Below the pieces are notes generated by a model that ran no database searches, had not been told where the DNA came from, and worked only from the letters and a program-made list of their open reading frames with translations. Position numbers and translations under genes: made by a program. Shown here in pieces: positions 17,055 to 26,063 of a stretch of DNA of 60,490 bases. How positions within the stretch are numbered: position 1 is the first letter of the stretch; the number at the start of each line of letters is the position of its first letter. Origin of the DNA: Burkholderia sp. Bp9143. GTDB taxonomy: Bacteria; Pseudomonadota; Gammaproteobacteria; Burkholderiales; Burkholderiaceae. Where the stretch lies: positions 1 through 60,490 of the forward strand of contig NZ_QTPO01000054.1 in the NCBI RefSeq assembly GCF_003853645.1, given 5' to 3'.

Positions 17055-18053
17055 ATGAAAGTAGCCGTTCTCGGCGCCGGTGCCTGGGGCACCGCGCTCG
17101 CGGGCCATCTGGCCGCGCGGCACGATACGCTTCTCTGGGCGCGCGACGCCGCGCTGATCGCCGGGCTGCAGGCCCGGCACGAAAATTCCCGCTATCTGGA
17201 CGGCATCGCGTTGCCCGATGCGCTGCGCTACGACGCCGATCTCGGCGCCGCGCTCGCGCATGGCGCCGCGGACGACGCGCTGTGCGTGATCGCGGCACCC
17301 GTGGCGGGCTTGCGCACGCTGTTCGGCGCGATGCGCGACGCGGGCTGCGTGCCCGCGCATGTCGTGTGGGTCTGCAAGGGCTTCGAGGCCGACACGCACC
17401 TGCTGCCGCACCAGGTGATCGCGGCCGAGCTGCCGGGGCAGCACAGCAACGGCGTGCTGTCGGGGCCGAGCTTTGCCCGCGAGGTCGGGCTCGGGCTGCC
17501 CGTCGCGTTGACGGTCGCGAGCACGTCCGCCGAATGCCGCGAGCGCACGCTCGCCGCGTTCCATCACGGCGCGATGCGGATCTACACGGGTGACGACGTG
17601 GTCGGCGTCGAGGTCGGCGGCGCGGTGAAGAACGTGCTGGCGATCGCGACCGGCATCGCCGACGGCCTCGGGCTCGGGCTGAATGCGCGCGCCGCGCTGG
17701 TCACGCGCGGCCTCGCCGAAATGTCACGCCTCGGCGTCGCGCTCGGCGGCCGTGCGGAAACCTTCACGGGCCTCACTGGCCTCGGCGACCTGATTCTCAC
17801 CGCGACGGGCGATCTGTCGCGCAATCGCACGGTCGGCCTGCAGCTGGCGGCCGGCCGCTCGCTGAACGACATCCTCGGTGCCCTCGGCCACGTGGCCGAA
17901 GGTGTGCGCTGCGCGCAGGCCGTGCTCGCGCTCGCGCGTGCGCAATCGATCGAAATGCCGATCACCGAAGCCGTATGCGGCGTGCTGTTCGACAGCGTCG
18001 CACCGCGCGATGCGGTCAGCGGCCTGCTGCGGCGCGACGCGCGCGCCGAATAA
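17055..18053 (+). CDS. gpsA: NAD(P)+-dependent glycerol-3-phosphate dehydrogenase
   Basis: 332-residue enzyme making sn-glycerol 3-phosphate from dihydroxyacetone phosphate for phospholipid synthesis. The N-terminal dinucleotide fold begins MKVAVLGAGAWGTALAGHL; VLSGPSFAREVGLGLP and the catalytic lysine region VEVGGAVKNVLAIATGI follow, then TGLGDLILTATGDLSRNR. I chose 17055 because MKVAVLG is the family start; an ATG nine bases earlier is also possible. It is 26 bases after secB and likely in the same operon. Confidence 0.96.
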   Translation: MKVAVLGAGAWGTALAGHLAARHDTLLWARDAALIAGLQARHENSRYLDGIALPDALRYDADLGAALAHGAADDALCVIAAPVAGLRTLFGAMRDAGCVPAHVVWVCKGFEADTHLLPHQVIAAELPGQHSNGVLSGPSFAREVGLGLPVALTVASTSAECRERTLAAFHHGAMRIYTGDDVVGVEVGGAVKNVLAIATGIADGLGLGLNARAALVTRGLAEMSRLGVALGGRAETFTGLTGLGDLILTATGDLSRNRTVGLQLAAGRSLNDILGALGHVAEGVRCAQAVLALARAQSIEMPITEAVCGVLFDSVAPRDAVSGLLRRDARAE

Positions 18054-18158
18054 CACCGACGAATTACGCCGATTTTTGCGGCTGGGCGCGCTCGCGCAAA
18101 GCGGGCGGCGCCAAAGCGCACTACGCTTGAACAGTCTCCGGCGTTTCGGGAGGGTGTC

Positions 18159-18683
18159 ATGCTGCAGATCGGTTCCACCACGTTCGACGTGCAACTCGTC
18201 GACATCACGACGCTCGACGTCGACGCGATCGTCAATGCCGCGAACGGTTCGCTGCTCGGCGGCGGAGGGGTCGACGGCGCGATTCATCGCGCGGCCGGCC
18301 CGGGCCTCCTGGCCGAATGCCGCACGCTCGGCGGCTGCGAGACCGGCGACGCGAAGCTCACGCGCGGCCACGGGCTGCCGGCCCGGTACGTGATTCATGC
18401 GGTCGGCCCGGTGTGGCACGGCGGCGGGCGCGGCGAGTCCGAACTGCTCGCGGCCTGCTACCGGCGCGCGATCGAACTGGCCGAGGAGGTGGCAGCGACC
18501 TCGATCGCATTCCCGGCGATCAGTTGCGGCGTGTATCGCTATCCGGCCGACGAAGCCGTCGACATCGCGGTCGGCACGGTCGCCGAAATGCTGCCGCAGG
18601 CGCCCAACCTCGCACGCGTGGTGTTCGCGTGCTTTTCATCCGACATCTACGACCTGTATCGCGCGCGGCTCGCGCGGATCTAG
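18159..18683 (+). CDS. Macrodomain protein, O-acetyl-ADP-ribose deacetylase (YmdB type)
   Basis: 174-residue single macrodomain. The ADP-ribose pocket is visible as VDAIVNAANGSLLGGGGVDGAIHRAAG (two adjoining parts) and the later IAFPAISCGVYRYP. Enzymes of this branch hydrolyse O-acetyl-ADP-ribose or remove ADP-ribose from proteins. The start ATG at 18159 has GGGAGGGT just upstream. It is convergent with trmL, with only 36 bases between the stops, and the preceding gpsA lies about 100 bases away. The cellular role here is not known. Confidence 0.9.
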   Translation: MLQIGSTTFDVQLVDITTLDVDAIVNAANGSLLGGGGVDGAIHRAAGPGLLAECRTLGGCETGDAKLTRGHGLPARYVIHAVGPVWHGGGRGESELLAACYRRAIELAEEVAATSIAFPAISCGVYRYPADEAVDIAVGTVAEMLPQAPNLARVVFACFSSDIYDLYRARLARI

Positions 18684-18719
18684 CGCGCCCGGCCGCGCGG
18701 CGCGGGCCGTGCGGACGCG

Positions 18720-19190
18720 TCAGGCGCCTCCTTCGAAACCGGCCTGGCGCCACGCCTCGAACACGACCACGGCCACCGTGTTCGACAGGTTCAGGCTGCG
18801 GTTGCCCGGCCGCATCGGCAGGCGCACGCGCTGTTCGTTCGGGAAACGTTCGAGCAGTTCGGCCGGCAGGCCGCGTGTTTCCGAGCCGAACACGAACCAG
18901 TCGCCCGGCACGAATGCATGGTCGTGGAAGCGGCCCGAGCCGCGGGTCGTGAACGCGAACATTCGCGCGGGATCGGGTGCTTCGGCCGCGACGAACGCGT
19001 CCCAGTCGCGGTGCACGCGCATTTGCGCGTACTCGTGATAGTCGAGGCCCGCGCGGCGCATCTTCGCGTCGTCGAGCGGAAAGCCGAGCGGCTCGATCAG
19101 ATGCAGGCGCGCGCCGGTGTTGGCGCACAGGCGGATCACGTTGCCGGTGTTCGGCGGAATTTCGGGGGCGACGAGGACGACGTTGAACAT
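18720..19190 (-). CDS. trmL: tRNA (cytidine/uridine-34-2'-O)-methyltransferase TrmL
   Basis: 156-residue SPOUT-class methyltransferase that modifies the wobble base of leucine tRNAs. Conserved strings are MFNVVLVAPEIPPNTGNVIRL at the start, DWFVFGSETRGLP in the knotted S-adenosylmethionine site, and VRLPMRPGNRSLNLSNTVAV at the C-terminus. Length and motifs match E. coli TrmL. It stands between the convergent macrodomain gene and comF on the same strand. Confidence 0.95.
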   Translation of the reverse strand: MFNVVLVAPEIPPNTGNVIRLCANTGARLHLIEPLGFPLDDAKMRRAGLDYHEYAQMRVHRDWDAFVAAEAPDPARMFAFTTRGSGRFHDHAFVPGDWFVFGSETRGLPAELLERFPNEQRVRLPMRPGNRSLNLSNTVAVVVFEAWRQAGFEGGA

Positions 19191-19295
19191 GGTTGGGTCT
19201 GGCTGGGCCGGCCGGGGCGGAGCAATGTGCTGTCCTTCCCGGCCGGCCGGTTCGTGACGGCCGTCGCCGCGTGCGTGCGGCCGGCCTCTATCTAA

Positions 19296-20108
19296 TTAAT
19301 CCCTGGCGGTGCGCAGCGCAACCAGATTCGTCACGCGCGCGGCACCCGCCGCCTTCAATGCCTGCGCGGCCGCCGCGAGCGTCGCGCCGGACGTCATCAC
19401 GTCGTCGACGAGCGCCACGTGGCGGCCGGTGAGGTCGCCCGTCACCGCGAACGCCGCGAGCACGTTGTCGCGCCGCGCGCGCCGGTCGAGCCGCGACTGC
19501 GGCGCGGTCTCGGCCACGCGTGCAAGCAGCGCCGCGTCGGCACGCACGCCGAGCCGGCGCGCAAGCGGCCGCGCGATCGCCCACGCCTGGTTGTAGCCGC
19601 GCGCGACCAGCCGCCCGTGCGACAGCGGCACCGGCGCGATCACGTCGAAGTCTCCCGCGGCGCGCATCGCGTCCGTGTCGTCGACCCGCTGCGCGAGCCG
19701 GGCCGCGAATTCCGCGCCCAGCGCGAGCCGCGCATGAAACTTCAGGCCGCGCGCGAGTCCGTCGAGCGGCGCGCGGTAATCGGCGAGCGCGAGCGTCGCG
19801 TCGAACGGCGGCGGCGTCGCGCGGCACGCGTCGCACCGGTAAGCGGACGCCGGGCCGGCGTCACCGTGCCGGCCGCGGTCTCCGCGCGGCCGCGGCCGCC
19901 CCACACCCAGCGGCACCGCGCAGACGTCGCAGCGCAGCCGCGCTTCGTTCCAGTACGCGGTGTCGCAGGCACTGCAAATCACCGTGTGTGACAAATTGCC
20001 GCACAGCGCGCACCGATTCGGCAACGCGAGCGCGACGACGCGCACGGCCAGCGCTCGAACCTGCGACAAAACGACGCGCATCGGGCGCGGGGTGGAACTG
20101 CGATTCAT
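19296..20108 (-). CDS. comF: ComF family phosphoribosyltransferase-like protein
   Basis: 270-residue ComF/GntX family protein. An N-terminal double zinc-ribbon-like region (RCALCGNL, ICSACD, RCDVC, RCDACR) precedes a type I PRTase fold with the PRPP loop VALVDDVMTSGATLAAAA near the C-terminus. Family members take part in DNA uptake in naturally competent bacteria; here comM, another competence gene, is disrupted. The start at 20108 (MNRSSTPRPMRVV) fits better than the longer frame to 20213. It is divergent from the methyltransferase gene with 74 bases between the starts. Confidence 0.87.
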   Translation of the reverse strand: MNRSSTPRPMRVVLSQVRALAVRVVALALPNRCALCGNLSHTVICSACDTAYWNEARLRCDVCAVPLGVGRPRPRGDRGRHGDAGPASAYRCDACRATPPPFDATLALADYRAPLDGLARGLKFHARLALGAEFAARLAQRVDDTDAMRAAGDFDVIAPVPLSHGRLVARGYNQAWAIARPLARRLGVRADAALLARVAETAPQSRLDRRARRDNVLAAFAVTGDLTGRHVALVDDVMTSGATLAAAAQALKAAGAARVTNLVALRTARD

Positions 20109-20182
20109 CGCGAACACTCCTGGCGGCCCCGTCTCGCTGAAGGCTGCGAGGCGAGCGAGTATACTTCGGGCTCTTCGCCAGT

Positions 20183-21157
20183 GTGCCCGACATGTCCCCA
20201 GCTTCGACTTCAACCGGCCGTCCGGCCAATGACGCCCGGCGTTTGCGGCGAATCTTCGATCGCCGCGCCGCCGCGTTCGACGCGGTCGCGTTCCTGCCGC
20301 GCGAGATCGCGCAGCGGATGAACGAGCGCCTCGAATACATCAAGGTGAGCCCCGCGGCCGTGCTCGACGCGGGCTGCGGCCCGGGCGACGACCTGCCGGC
20401 GCTGCGCGCGCGCTTTCCCGAAGCCCCGGTGTTCGGTGTCGACCTGTCCGGCGCGATGCTCGCGCGGGCGGGCCAGCGCGAGGTCGAGCAGACGAGCTGG
20501 CGCCGCTGGCTGCCTGCGTCGCTCGGCCGGGCGCTGGGCCAGCGCGGCCCGCGTGTCGCGCAGGCCGACTTCTCGGTGCTGCCGTTCGCGGCCGGCGCGT
20601 TCGACCTGATCTGGTCGAATCTCGCGCTGCACTGGCATTCGCGTCCCGATACGGTGTTCCCTGAATGGCAGCGCGTGCTGCGCGTGAACGGCCTGCTGAT
20701 GTTCAGCACGTTCGGCCCCGACACGCTGCGCGAGTTGCGCGCGGCCTGCGCGGACACCGAAGCGGCGCTCGGCATCGCGCCGCCCGCCGCGCGCGTCGTC
20801 GATTTCGTCGACATGCACGACCTCGGCGACATGCTCGTCGAGAGCGGCTTCGAGATTCCGGTGATGGACCAGGAAGTGCTGACCGTCACGTACAAGACCC
20901 CCGATTCCCTGCTGGCCGACGTGCGCCGCTGGGGCGCCTATCCGTTCGACCGCGCGGTGCCGCAGCGTGCGGCGCGGCGCTTTCGCGCGGCGCTCGGCGA
21001 TGCGCTGGAAGCGCGCCGGCGCGCGGACGGCACGATCCCGCTGACGTTCGAAGTGATCTACGGCCACGCGTGGAAGGCCGTGCCGCGCACGACCGCCGAG
21101 GGGCACGGCATCGTGCGCATCGAAGATATCGGAAAGGGGCGTCCGAAGAATCGGTAA
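20183..21157 (+). CDS. BioC-like SAM-dependent methyltransferase
   Basis: 324-residue class I methyltransferase. The SAM-binding glycine loop is VLDAGCGPGDDLPAL (around residue 60), followed by FGVDLSGAMLARA and the post-motif LIWSNLALHWHSRPDTVFPEWQ. This layout, plus VNGLLMFSTFGPDTLRELR, is typical of BioC malonyl-ACP O-methyltransferases, which start pimelate synthesis for biotin. No other bio genes are present in the window, so assignment to biotin synthesis is an inference from family resemblance. An alternative start lies nine bases downstream (MSPASTS). Confidence 0.8.
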   Translation: MPDMSPASTSTGRPANDARRLRRIFDRRAAAFDAVAFLPREIAQRMNERLEYIKVSPAAVLDAGCGPGDDLPALRARFPEAPVFGVDLSGAMLARAGQREVEQTSWRRWLPASLGRALGQRGPRVAQADFSVLPFAAGAFDLIWSNLALHWHSRPDTVFPEWQRVLRVNGLLMFSTFGPDTLRELRAACADTEAALGIAPPAARVVDFVDMHDLGDMLVESGFEIPVMDQEVLTVTYKTPDSLLADVRRWGAYPFDRAVPQRAARRFRAALGDALEARRRADGTIPLTFEVIYGHAWKAVPRTTAEGHGIVRIEDIGKGRPKNR

Positions 21158-21274
21158 AGCGGTAAAGAGGGGTTTTGTTATGTCCGAAATTAGCGGCGCA
21201 AAGCGGGGTCGAATTGACGCCCAAAACGGCCGGGAAGCTTGTGGCGCTTGGCTCGCGGGCCGATAGCCACTTGC

Positions 21275-21303
21275 TTGTGGATGCCATTGAACCCGCCTAT
21301 AAT
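21275..21303 (+). promoter_or_regulatory. Probable sigma-70 promoter before DUF2244/cox cluster
   Basis: TTGTGG (21275-21280), 17-base spacer, perfect TATAAT (21298-21303). Transcription would begin near 21310 and could read through the DUF2244 gene into the ctaC operon. Confidence 0.7.
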
Positions 21304-21391
21304 GCGTCAGCTTGTCGTCCCGGGGTCCCCGCAATACGGGCCGACGAGTCCGATGCAGGCATGCATCGCATGCCATTCGCGTGAGGCGGCG

Positions 21392-21877
21392 ATGGAAGCG
21401 GCGAGGGGTTTGGCGGAGACGACGAACGGTGAGCCGGTCCTCGAAGACTGGCTCATGAAACGCAACTGTTCGGCGTCGCCGCGCCAGTTCGTGCTGTTTT
21501 ACGCATCGCTCGCGGGCTTCTCGCTGGTGATCGCGGCAGTGCTGATGTGGCGGGGGGCCTGGCTCGTCATGCCCTTCACCGGAATCGAATTGCTGGCGGT
21601 AGGCGTCGCGTTTGCGATCTATGCCCGTCATGCGGTCGATTACGAGCGCATCAGGCTGTTTCCGCACCGGCTCGTGATCGAGCGGATGGATGCGGAGCGG
21701 TTCACGCAGATCGAATTCAACCCGCGCTGGGTGCGGGTCGAGCCGGGTGCGACGCCACGCGATCCGATTCGACTGGTATCGCGCGGGCAGACCGTCGTAA
21801 TCGGGCAGCATCTCGCGCAGCACAAGCGTGCGCAGTTCGCCGACGAACTGCGCGTGTCGCTCAGGCGCTGCGGCTGA
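21392..21877 (+). CDS. DUF2244 integral membrane protein
   Basis: About 161 residues with two adjacent membrane segments (FVLFYASLAGFSLVIAAVLMW and WLVMPFTGIELLAVGVAFAIY, each read in part). A soluble C-terminal domain follows (LFPHRLVIERMDAERFTQIEF, GQHLAQHKRAQFADELRVSL). This is the DUF2244 family, which regularly precedes ctaC in beta-proteobacteria and is presumed to be linked to cytochrome oxidase, though its function is unknown. The start is uncertain: 21392 has GAGGCGG upstream, and upstream in-frame starts exist as far as the -10 box of the promoter. Fifty-six bases separate it from ctaC. Confidence 0.8.
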   Translation: MEAARGLAETTNGEPVLEDWLMKRNCSASPRQFVLFYASLAGFSLVIAAVLMWRGAWLVMPFTGIELLAVGVAFAIYARHAVDYERIRLFPHRLVIERMDAERFTQIEFNPRWVRVEPGATPRDPIRLVSRGQTVVIGQHLAQHKRAQFADELRVSLRRCG

Positions 21878-21933
21878 CGAGGCGCGGGCACCGGCCGGAA
21901 CAGGCCGGCGGCTTGCGACGGGGGAGGGTTTGA

Positions 21934-23529
21934 ATGGAAATTTTGGGTAAGGATGCTATGAAAACAATCAAGCGAGCCCTCACGGGCGTGCTGGCATGCA
22001 GCGGACTGCTCTTTGCCGGCGCTGCTCTGGCGGTCGGTGATAGCCCGGGCGGCCCCCGCGTCAACGAGATCAACTTTCAGCCGCCTGTCACGAAGATCGC
22101 CGAGGAGCTCTACGATCTCCACACGATGATGCTGATCCTGTGTACGGTGATCTTCGTCGGCGTGTTCGGCGTGATGTTCTATTCGATCTTCGCGCACCGC
22201 AAATCCAAAGGCCACAAGGCCGCCAATTTCCATGAAAGCACGACCGTCGAAATCATCTGGACGATCGTGCCGTTCATCATCGTCGTGCTGATGGCGCTGC
22301 CGGCCACGAAGGCCGTCGTCGCGATGAAGGACACGACCAACGCCGATCTCACGATCAAGGTCACCGGCTACCAGTGGAAGTGGGGTTACGACTACGTGAA
22401 GGGCCCGGGCGAAGGCATCAGCTTCCTGTCGACGCTCAGCACGCCGCGTGACGAAGTGATGGGCAAGAAGCCGATCACCGAGACCTACCTGCAGGAAGTC
22501 GACAACCCGCTCGTCGTGCCGGTCAACAAGAAGATCCGCATCATCACGACCGCGAACGACGTCGTTCACTCGTGGTACGTGCCCGCGTTCGGCGTGAAGC
22601 AGGATGCGATCCCCGGCTTCGTGCGCGATACGTGGTTCAAGGCCGACAAGGTCGGCACGTTCCGCGGCTTCTGTACCGAACTGTGCGGCAAGGAACACGC
22701 GTTCATGCCGGTCGTCGTCGTCGTGCTGTCGGACGACGACTACGCGAAGTGGGTGACCGCGCAGAAGGCCAAGCTGGCCAGCGCGTCGGTCGATCCGAAC
22801 AAGGTCTACACGATGGCCGAGCTCGTCGCGCACGGCGAGGAAGTCTACAAGGCGAACTGCGCGGCCTGCCACCAGGTGAACGGCAAGGGCCTCGGCGCCT
22901 TCCCGGCGATGGACGGCAGCGCGATCGCGAACGGTCCGATCGCCGGCCACGTCGAGCGCGTGCTGAACGGCAAGGGTGCCATGCCGTCGTGGGCGTCGCT
23001 GTCGGACCTCGACATCGCATCGGTCATCACGTACGAGCGCAACTCGTGGGGCAACCACAAGAACGACCTGCTGCAGCCGAAGCAAGTGGCTGATGCGCGC
23101 AACGGCAAGATGCCGGAAGACACGGCAGGCGCAGCGGCGCCGGCCGAAGCGGCCTCGGCACCGGCACAAGCCGCGTCGGGCGCGGCCGAGCAGCCGGCGG
23201 CAGCATCGGCATCGGCTGCACTGTCGACGATCTACTTCGAAACGGGCAAGAGCGTGCTGCCGGCCGACGCGAAAGCGGCGATTGCCGCAGCGGCCGACTA
23301 TGCGAAGGCACATCCGGACGCGAAGCTCGCGCTGTCGGGTTTCACCGACAAGACGGGCTCGTCCGACGCGAACGCCGAACTCGCCAAGCATCGTGCACAG
23401 GCCGTGCGCGACGCGCTGAAGGCAGCAGGCGTGGCGGAAGACCACATTATTCTCAAAAAGCCGGAAACGATCACGGGCGGGGCTGACGCCAAGGAAGCCC
23501 GGCGGGTCGAGATCGGGCCGGCGGCTTGA
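21934..23529 (+). CDS. ctaC: Cytochrome c oxidase subunit II fused to cytochrome c and OmpA-like domains
   Basis: 531-residue three-part protein. After a signal peptide (MKTIKRALTGVLACSGLLFAG from an internal start at 21958, or eight residues more from 21934) come two membrane segments. The CuA domain has ligands H212, C247, C251, H255 and M258 (FCTELCGKEHAFM). A cytochrome c domain follows with CAACH at 309-313. An Ala/Pro-rich linker leads to an OmpA-like peptidoglycan-binding domain from about 430 (STIYFETGKSVLPADAKAAI, LSGFTDKTGSSDANAELAKHR read in parts). The CuA centre takes electrons from cytochrome c and passes them to subunit I. The extra heme domain is common in caa3-type enzymes; the OmpA end suggests anchoring of the oxidase to the cell wall. 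Both starts have ribosome sites. Confidence 0.95.
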   Translation: MEILGKDAMKTIKRALTGVLACSGLLFAGAALAVGDSPGGPRVNEINFQPPVTKIAEELYDLHTMMLILCTVIFVGVFGVMFYSIFAHRKSKGHKAANFHESTTVEIIWTIVPFIIVVLMALPATKAVVAMKDTTNADLTIKVTGYQWKWGYDYVKGPGEGISFLSTLSTPRDEVMGKKPITETYLQEVDNPLVVPVNKKIRIITTANDVVHSWYVPAFGVKQDAIPGFVRDTWFKADKVGTFRGFCTELCGKEHAFMPVVVVVLSDDDYAKWVTAQKAKLASASVDPNKVYTMAELVAHGEEVYKANCAACHQVNGKGLGAFPAMDGSAIANGPIAGHVERVLNGKGAMPSWASLSDLDIASVITYERNSWGNHKNDLLQPKQVADARNGKMPEDTAGAAAPAEAASAPAQAASGAAEQPAAASASAALSTIYFETGKSVLPADAKAAIAAAADYAKAHPDAKLALSGFTDKTGSSDANAELAKHRAQAVRDALKAAGVAEDHIILKKPETITGGADAKEARRVEIGPAA

Positions 23530-23572
23530 CGTGTCGCTGAGTTAGTCGACGTATTCGCATTAGGAGATTTTC

Positions 23573-25180
23573 ATGTCTAGCATCGGGCACGACGTAGCCG
23601 CGGACCACGCGCACGACGACCACGCGCACGAAGCCCCGCACGGCTGGCGGCGCTGGCTGTTCGCCACCAACCACAAGGACATCGGTACGCTGTACCTGCT
23701 GTTCTCGTTCATCATGTTCCTGTCGGGCGGCGTGATGGCACTCGGCATCCGTGCCGAGCTGTTCGAGCCGGGCCTGCAGATCATGCGTCCGGAGTTCTTC
23801 AACGAACTCACGACGATGCATGGCCTGATCATGGTGTTCGGCGCGATCATGCCGGCGTTCGTCGGCTTCGCGAACTGGATGATTCCGCTGCAGATCGGCG
23901 CGTCCGACATGGCGTTCGCGCGGATGAACAACTTCAGCTTCTGGCTGCTGCCGGTCGCGGCCGTGCTGCTGGTCGGTTCGTTCTTCGCGCCGGGCGGCGC
24001 GACGGCCGCCGGCTGGACGCTGTATGCACCGCTGTCGACGCAGATGGGCCCGGGCATGGACTTCGCGATCTTCGCGGTCCACATCATGGGCGCGTCGTCG
24101 ATCATGGGCGGGATTAACATCGTCGTGACGATCCTGAACATGCGCGCACCGGGCATGACGCTGATGAAGATGCCGATGTTCGCATGGACCTGGCTGATCA
24201 CCGCGTACCTGCTGATCGCCGTGATGCCGGTTCTGGCAGGCGCGATCACGATGGTGCTGTTCGACCGCCACTTCGGCACGTCGTTCTTCAACGCGGCAGG
24301 CGGCGGCGACCCGGTGATGTACCAGCACATCTTCTGGTTCTTCGGCCACCCCGAGGTGTACATCATGATTCTGCCGGCGTTCGGGATCGTGTCGCAGGTG
24401 ATCCCGGCGTTCGCACGCAAGACGCTGTTCGGCTATAGCTCGATGGTGTACGCGACGGCTTCGATCGCGATCCTGTCGTTCATGGTCTGGGCGCACCACA
24501 TGTTCGCAACGGGCATGCCGGTCACCGGTCAGCTGTTCTTCATGTACGCGACGATGCTGATCGCGGTGCCGACGGGCGTGAAGGTGTTCAACTGGCTCGC
24601 GACGATGTGGCGCGGCTCGATGACGTTCGAAACCCCGATGCTGTTCGCGATCGGCTTCCTGTTCGTGTTCACGTTCGGCGGTCTGACGGGCCTGATGCTG
24701 GCGATGGCGCCGCTCGACATCCAGTACCACGGCACTTACTTCGTGGTGGCGCACTTCCACTACGTGCTGGTGGCCGGGTCGCTGTTCGCGCTGTTCTCGG
24801 GCTGGTACTACTGGTCGCCGAAGTGGACGGGCTGGATGTACAACGAGACGCGCGGCAAGATCCACTTCTGGTCGTCGATGATCTTCTTCAACCTGACGTT
24901 CTTCCCGATGCACTTCGTCGGTCTCGCGGGCATGCCGCGCCGCTATGCGGACTACCCGGCGCAGTTCACGGACTTCAACCAGGTGGCGACGATCGGCGCA
25001 TTCGGCTTCGGCCTCGCGCAGGTGTACTTCCTGTTCGCGGTCGCGCTGCCGGCCTACCGTGGCGGCGGCGACCTCGAAAAGGCGTCGGACAAGCCGTGGG
25101 ACGGCGCGACGGGCCTCGAGTGGACGGTGCCGAGCCCGGCTCCCTTCCACACGTTCGAGCAACCGCCGCACGTCGAATAA
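23573..25180 (+). CDS. ctaD: Cytochrome c oxidase subunit I
   Basis: 535-residue heme-copper oxidase core with twelve membrane segments. It binds heme a, heme a3 and CuB and reduces O2 while pumping protons. Visible are the N-terminal WLFATNHKDIGTLYL, the heme a ligand region TTMHGLIMVFGAIMPAF, the CuB/tyrosine motif FFGHPEVYIMILPAFG with the covalent His-Tyr pair, the HHMFATGMP segment and the paired histidines in VVAHFHYVLVAGSLFALF. The length is that of A-type aa3 oxidases. It lies 43 bases after ctaC in the same operon. Confidence 0.98.
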   Translation: MSSIGHDVAADHAHDDHAHEAPHGWRRWLFATNHKDIGTLYLLFSFIMFLSGGVMALGIRAELFEPGLQIMRPEFFNELTTMHGLIMVFGAIMPAFVGFANWMIPLQIGASDMAFARMNNFSFWLLPVAAVLLVGSFFAPGGATAAGWTLYAPLSTQMGPGMDFAIFAVHIMGASSIMGGINIVVTILNMRAPGMTLMKMPMFAWTWLITAYLLIAVMPVLAGAITMVLFDRHFGTSFFNAAGGGDPVMYQHIFWFFGHPEVYIMILPAFGIVSQVIPAFARKTLFGYSSMVYATASIAILSFMVWAHHMFATGMPVTGQLFFMYATMLIAVPTGVKVFNWLATMWRGSMTFETPMLFAIGFLFVFTFGGLTGLMLAMAPLDIQYHGTYFVVAHFHYVLVAGSLFALFSGWYYWSPKWTGWMYNETRGKIHFWSSMIFFNLTFFPMHFVGLAGMPRRYADYPAQFTDFNQVATIGAFGFGLAQVYFLFAVALPAYRGGGDLEKASDKPWDGATGLEWTVPSPAPFHTFEQPPHVE

Positions 25181-25262
25181 GTTTCACCCGGCGTTCCGCC
25201 GCTGCCTGCCGCGCAGGCAGGCGCGGCGGGCGCCGAATCGAGAAGTTTCAGAGAAGTTTCAG

Positions 25263-25403
25263 ATGAACCGGAATCCACAAGAAAGACGAACGCCCGAGCA
25301 GATTCGCGCGGGCAACAAGCGGCTCGGCCTCATCCTGCTCGTCATCGCCGCCGTTTTTTTTGTGGGTGTCGTGATCAAGCAGTGGTGGCTGTCCACCCAC
25401 TGA
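25263..25403 (+). CDS. Cytochrome oxidase small assembly protein, 46 aa
   Basis: Short gene with a polar N-terminus (MNRNPQERRTPEQIRAGNKR) and one membrane segment (LGLILLVIAAVFFVGVVIKQ) ending WWLSTH. Small proteins of this form stand between ctaD and ctaG in Burkholderia and relatives and are called oxidase small assembly proteins; the role is inferred from position. The coding sequence includes a run of eight T (about 25353-25360), a possible slippage site. The start follows AGAAGTTTCAG, a weak ribosome site. It is 36 bases before ctaG. Confidence 0.75.
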   Translation: MNRNPQERRTPEQIRAGNKRLGLILLVIAAVFFVGVVIKQWWLSTH

Positions 25404-25438
25404 TGCCGTAACTGACGCAGTAGCGAGGAAGTTGTCGT

Positions 25439-26047
25439 ATGTCGAAGCCGGAAGAGGGCGCCGTCGATCGCGCGTTCAATCGTTCGATGCTGGTGAAGCT
25501 CTTCGTCGTGGCCGGACTGATGTTCGGCTTCGGCTTCGCGCTGATTCCGATGTATCGCGCGATCTGCCAGATCACCGGCATCAACAATCTGGTGCAGCGC
25601 GATGTCAGCGAACGCGAGGTGAAGAACACGCAGGTCGACACCAGCCGCACGGTGTCGGTCGAGTTCGATGCGAATGCACGCGGCCCGCTCGGTTTCAAGC
25701 CGGAGCACAACAGCCTCGACGTGCATCCGGGCGAGCTGACGACGATCGTGTACGACGTGACCAACGGGCAGGGCCGGCCGGTGGTGGCGCAGGCGATTCC
25801 GAGCTACGCGCCGAAGCAGGCGACGGAATTCTTCAAGAAGATCGAGTGTTTTTGCTTCACGCAGCAGACGCTGGCCGCGAACGAGTCGCGCAAGATGCCG
25901 GTGGTGTTCGTGATCGATCCGAAGCTGCCGAAGGACGTGAAGACGATCACGCTGTCGTACACGTTCTTCGAGCTGAACACGCCGGCCGCGCCGGCGCCGG
26001 CACCGCGCAAGACGGCGGCGCAGGGCGCGGCGAAGCCGGACGCATGA
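25439..26047 (+). CDS. ctaG: Cytochrome c oxidase assembly protein CtaG/Cox11
   Basis: 202-residue copper chaperone that delivers CuB to subunit I. One N-terminal membrane segment (LVKLFVVAGLMFGFGFALIPM) is followed by the periplasmic Ig-like domain. The copper-binding CFCF motif is present in KKIECFCFTQQTLAANES, after YAPKQATEFF. The C-terminal tail is Ala/Pro-rich. The start ATG at 25439 has GAGGAAG upstream. It is in operon order ctaD-small protein-ctaG-DUF2970-ctaE. Confidence 0.95.
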   Translation: MSKPEEGAVDRAFNRSMLVKLFVVAGLMFGFGFALIPMYRAICQITGINNLVQRDVSEREVKNTQVDTSRTVSVEFDANARGPLGFKPEHNSLDVHPGELTTIVYDVTNGQGRPVVAQAIPSYAPKQATEFFKKIECFCFTQQTLAANESRKMPVVFVIDPKLPKDVKTITLSYTFFELNTPAAPAPAPRKTAAQGAAKPDA

Positions 26048-26063
26048 CGACGGAGACGGGGCG

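Noticed and set aside
21356..21376. CIACH heme-binding-like motif before the DUF2244 protein
   Set aside because: It lies upstream of the likely start in a stretch with no signal peptide or cytochrome fold; a chance CxxCH.
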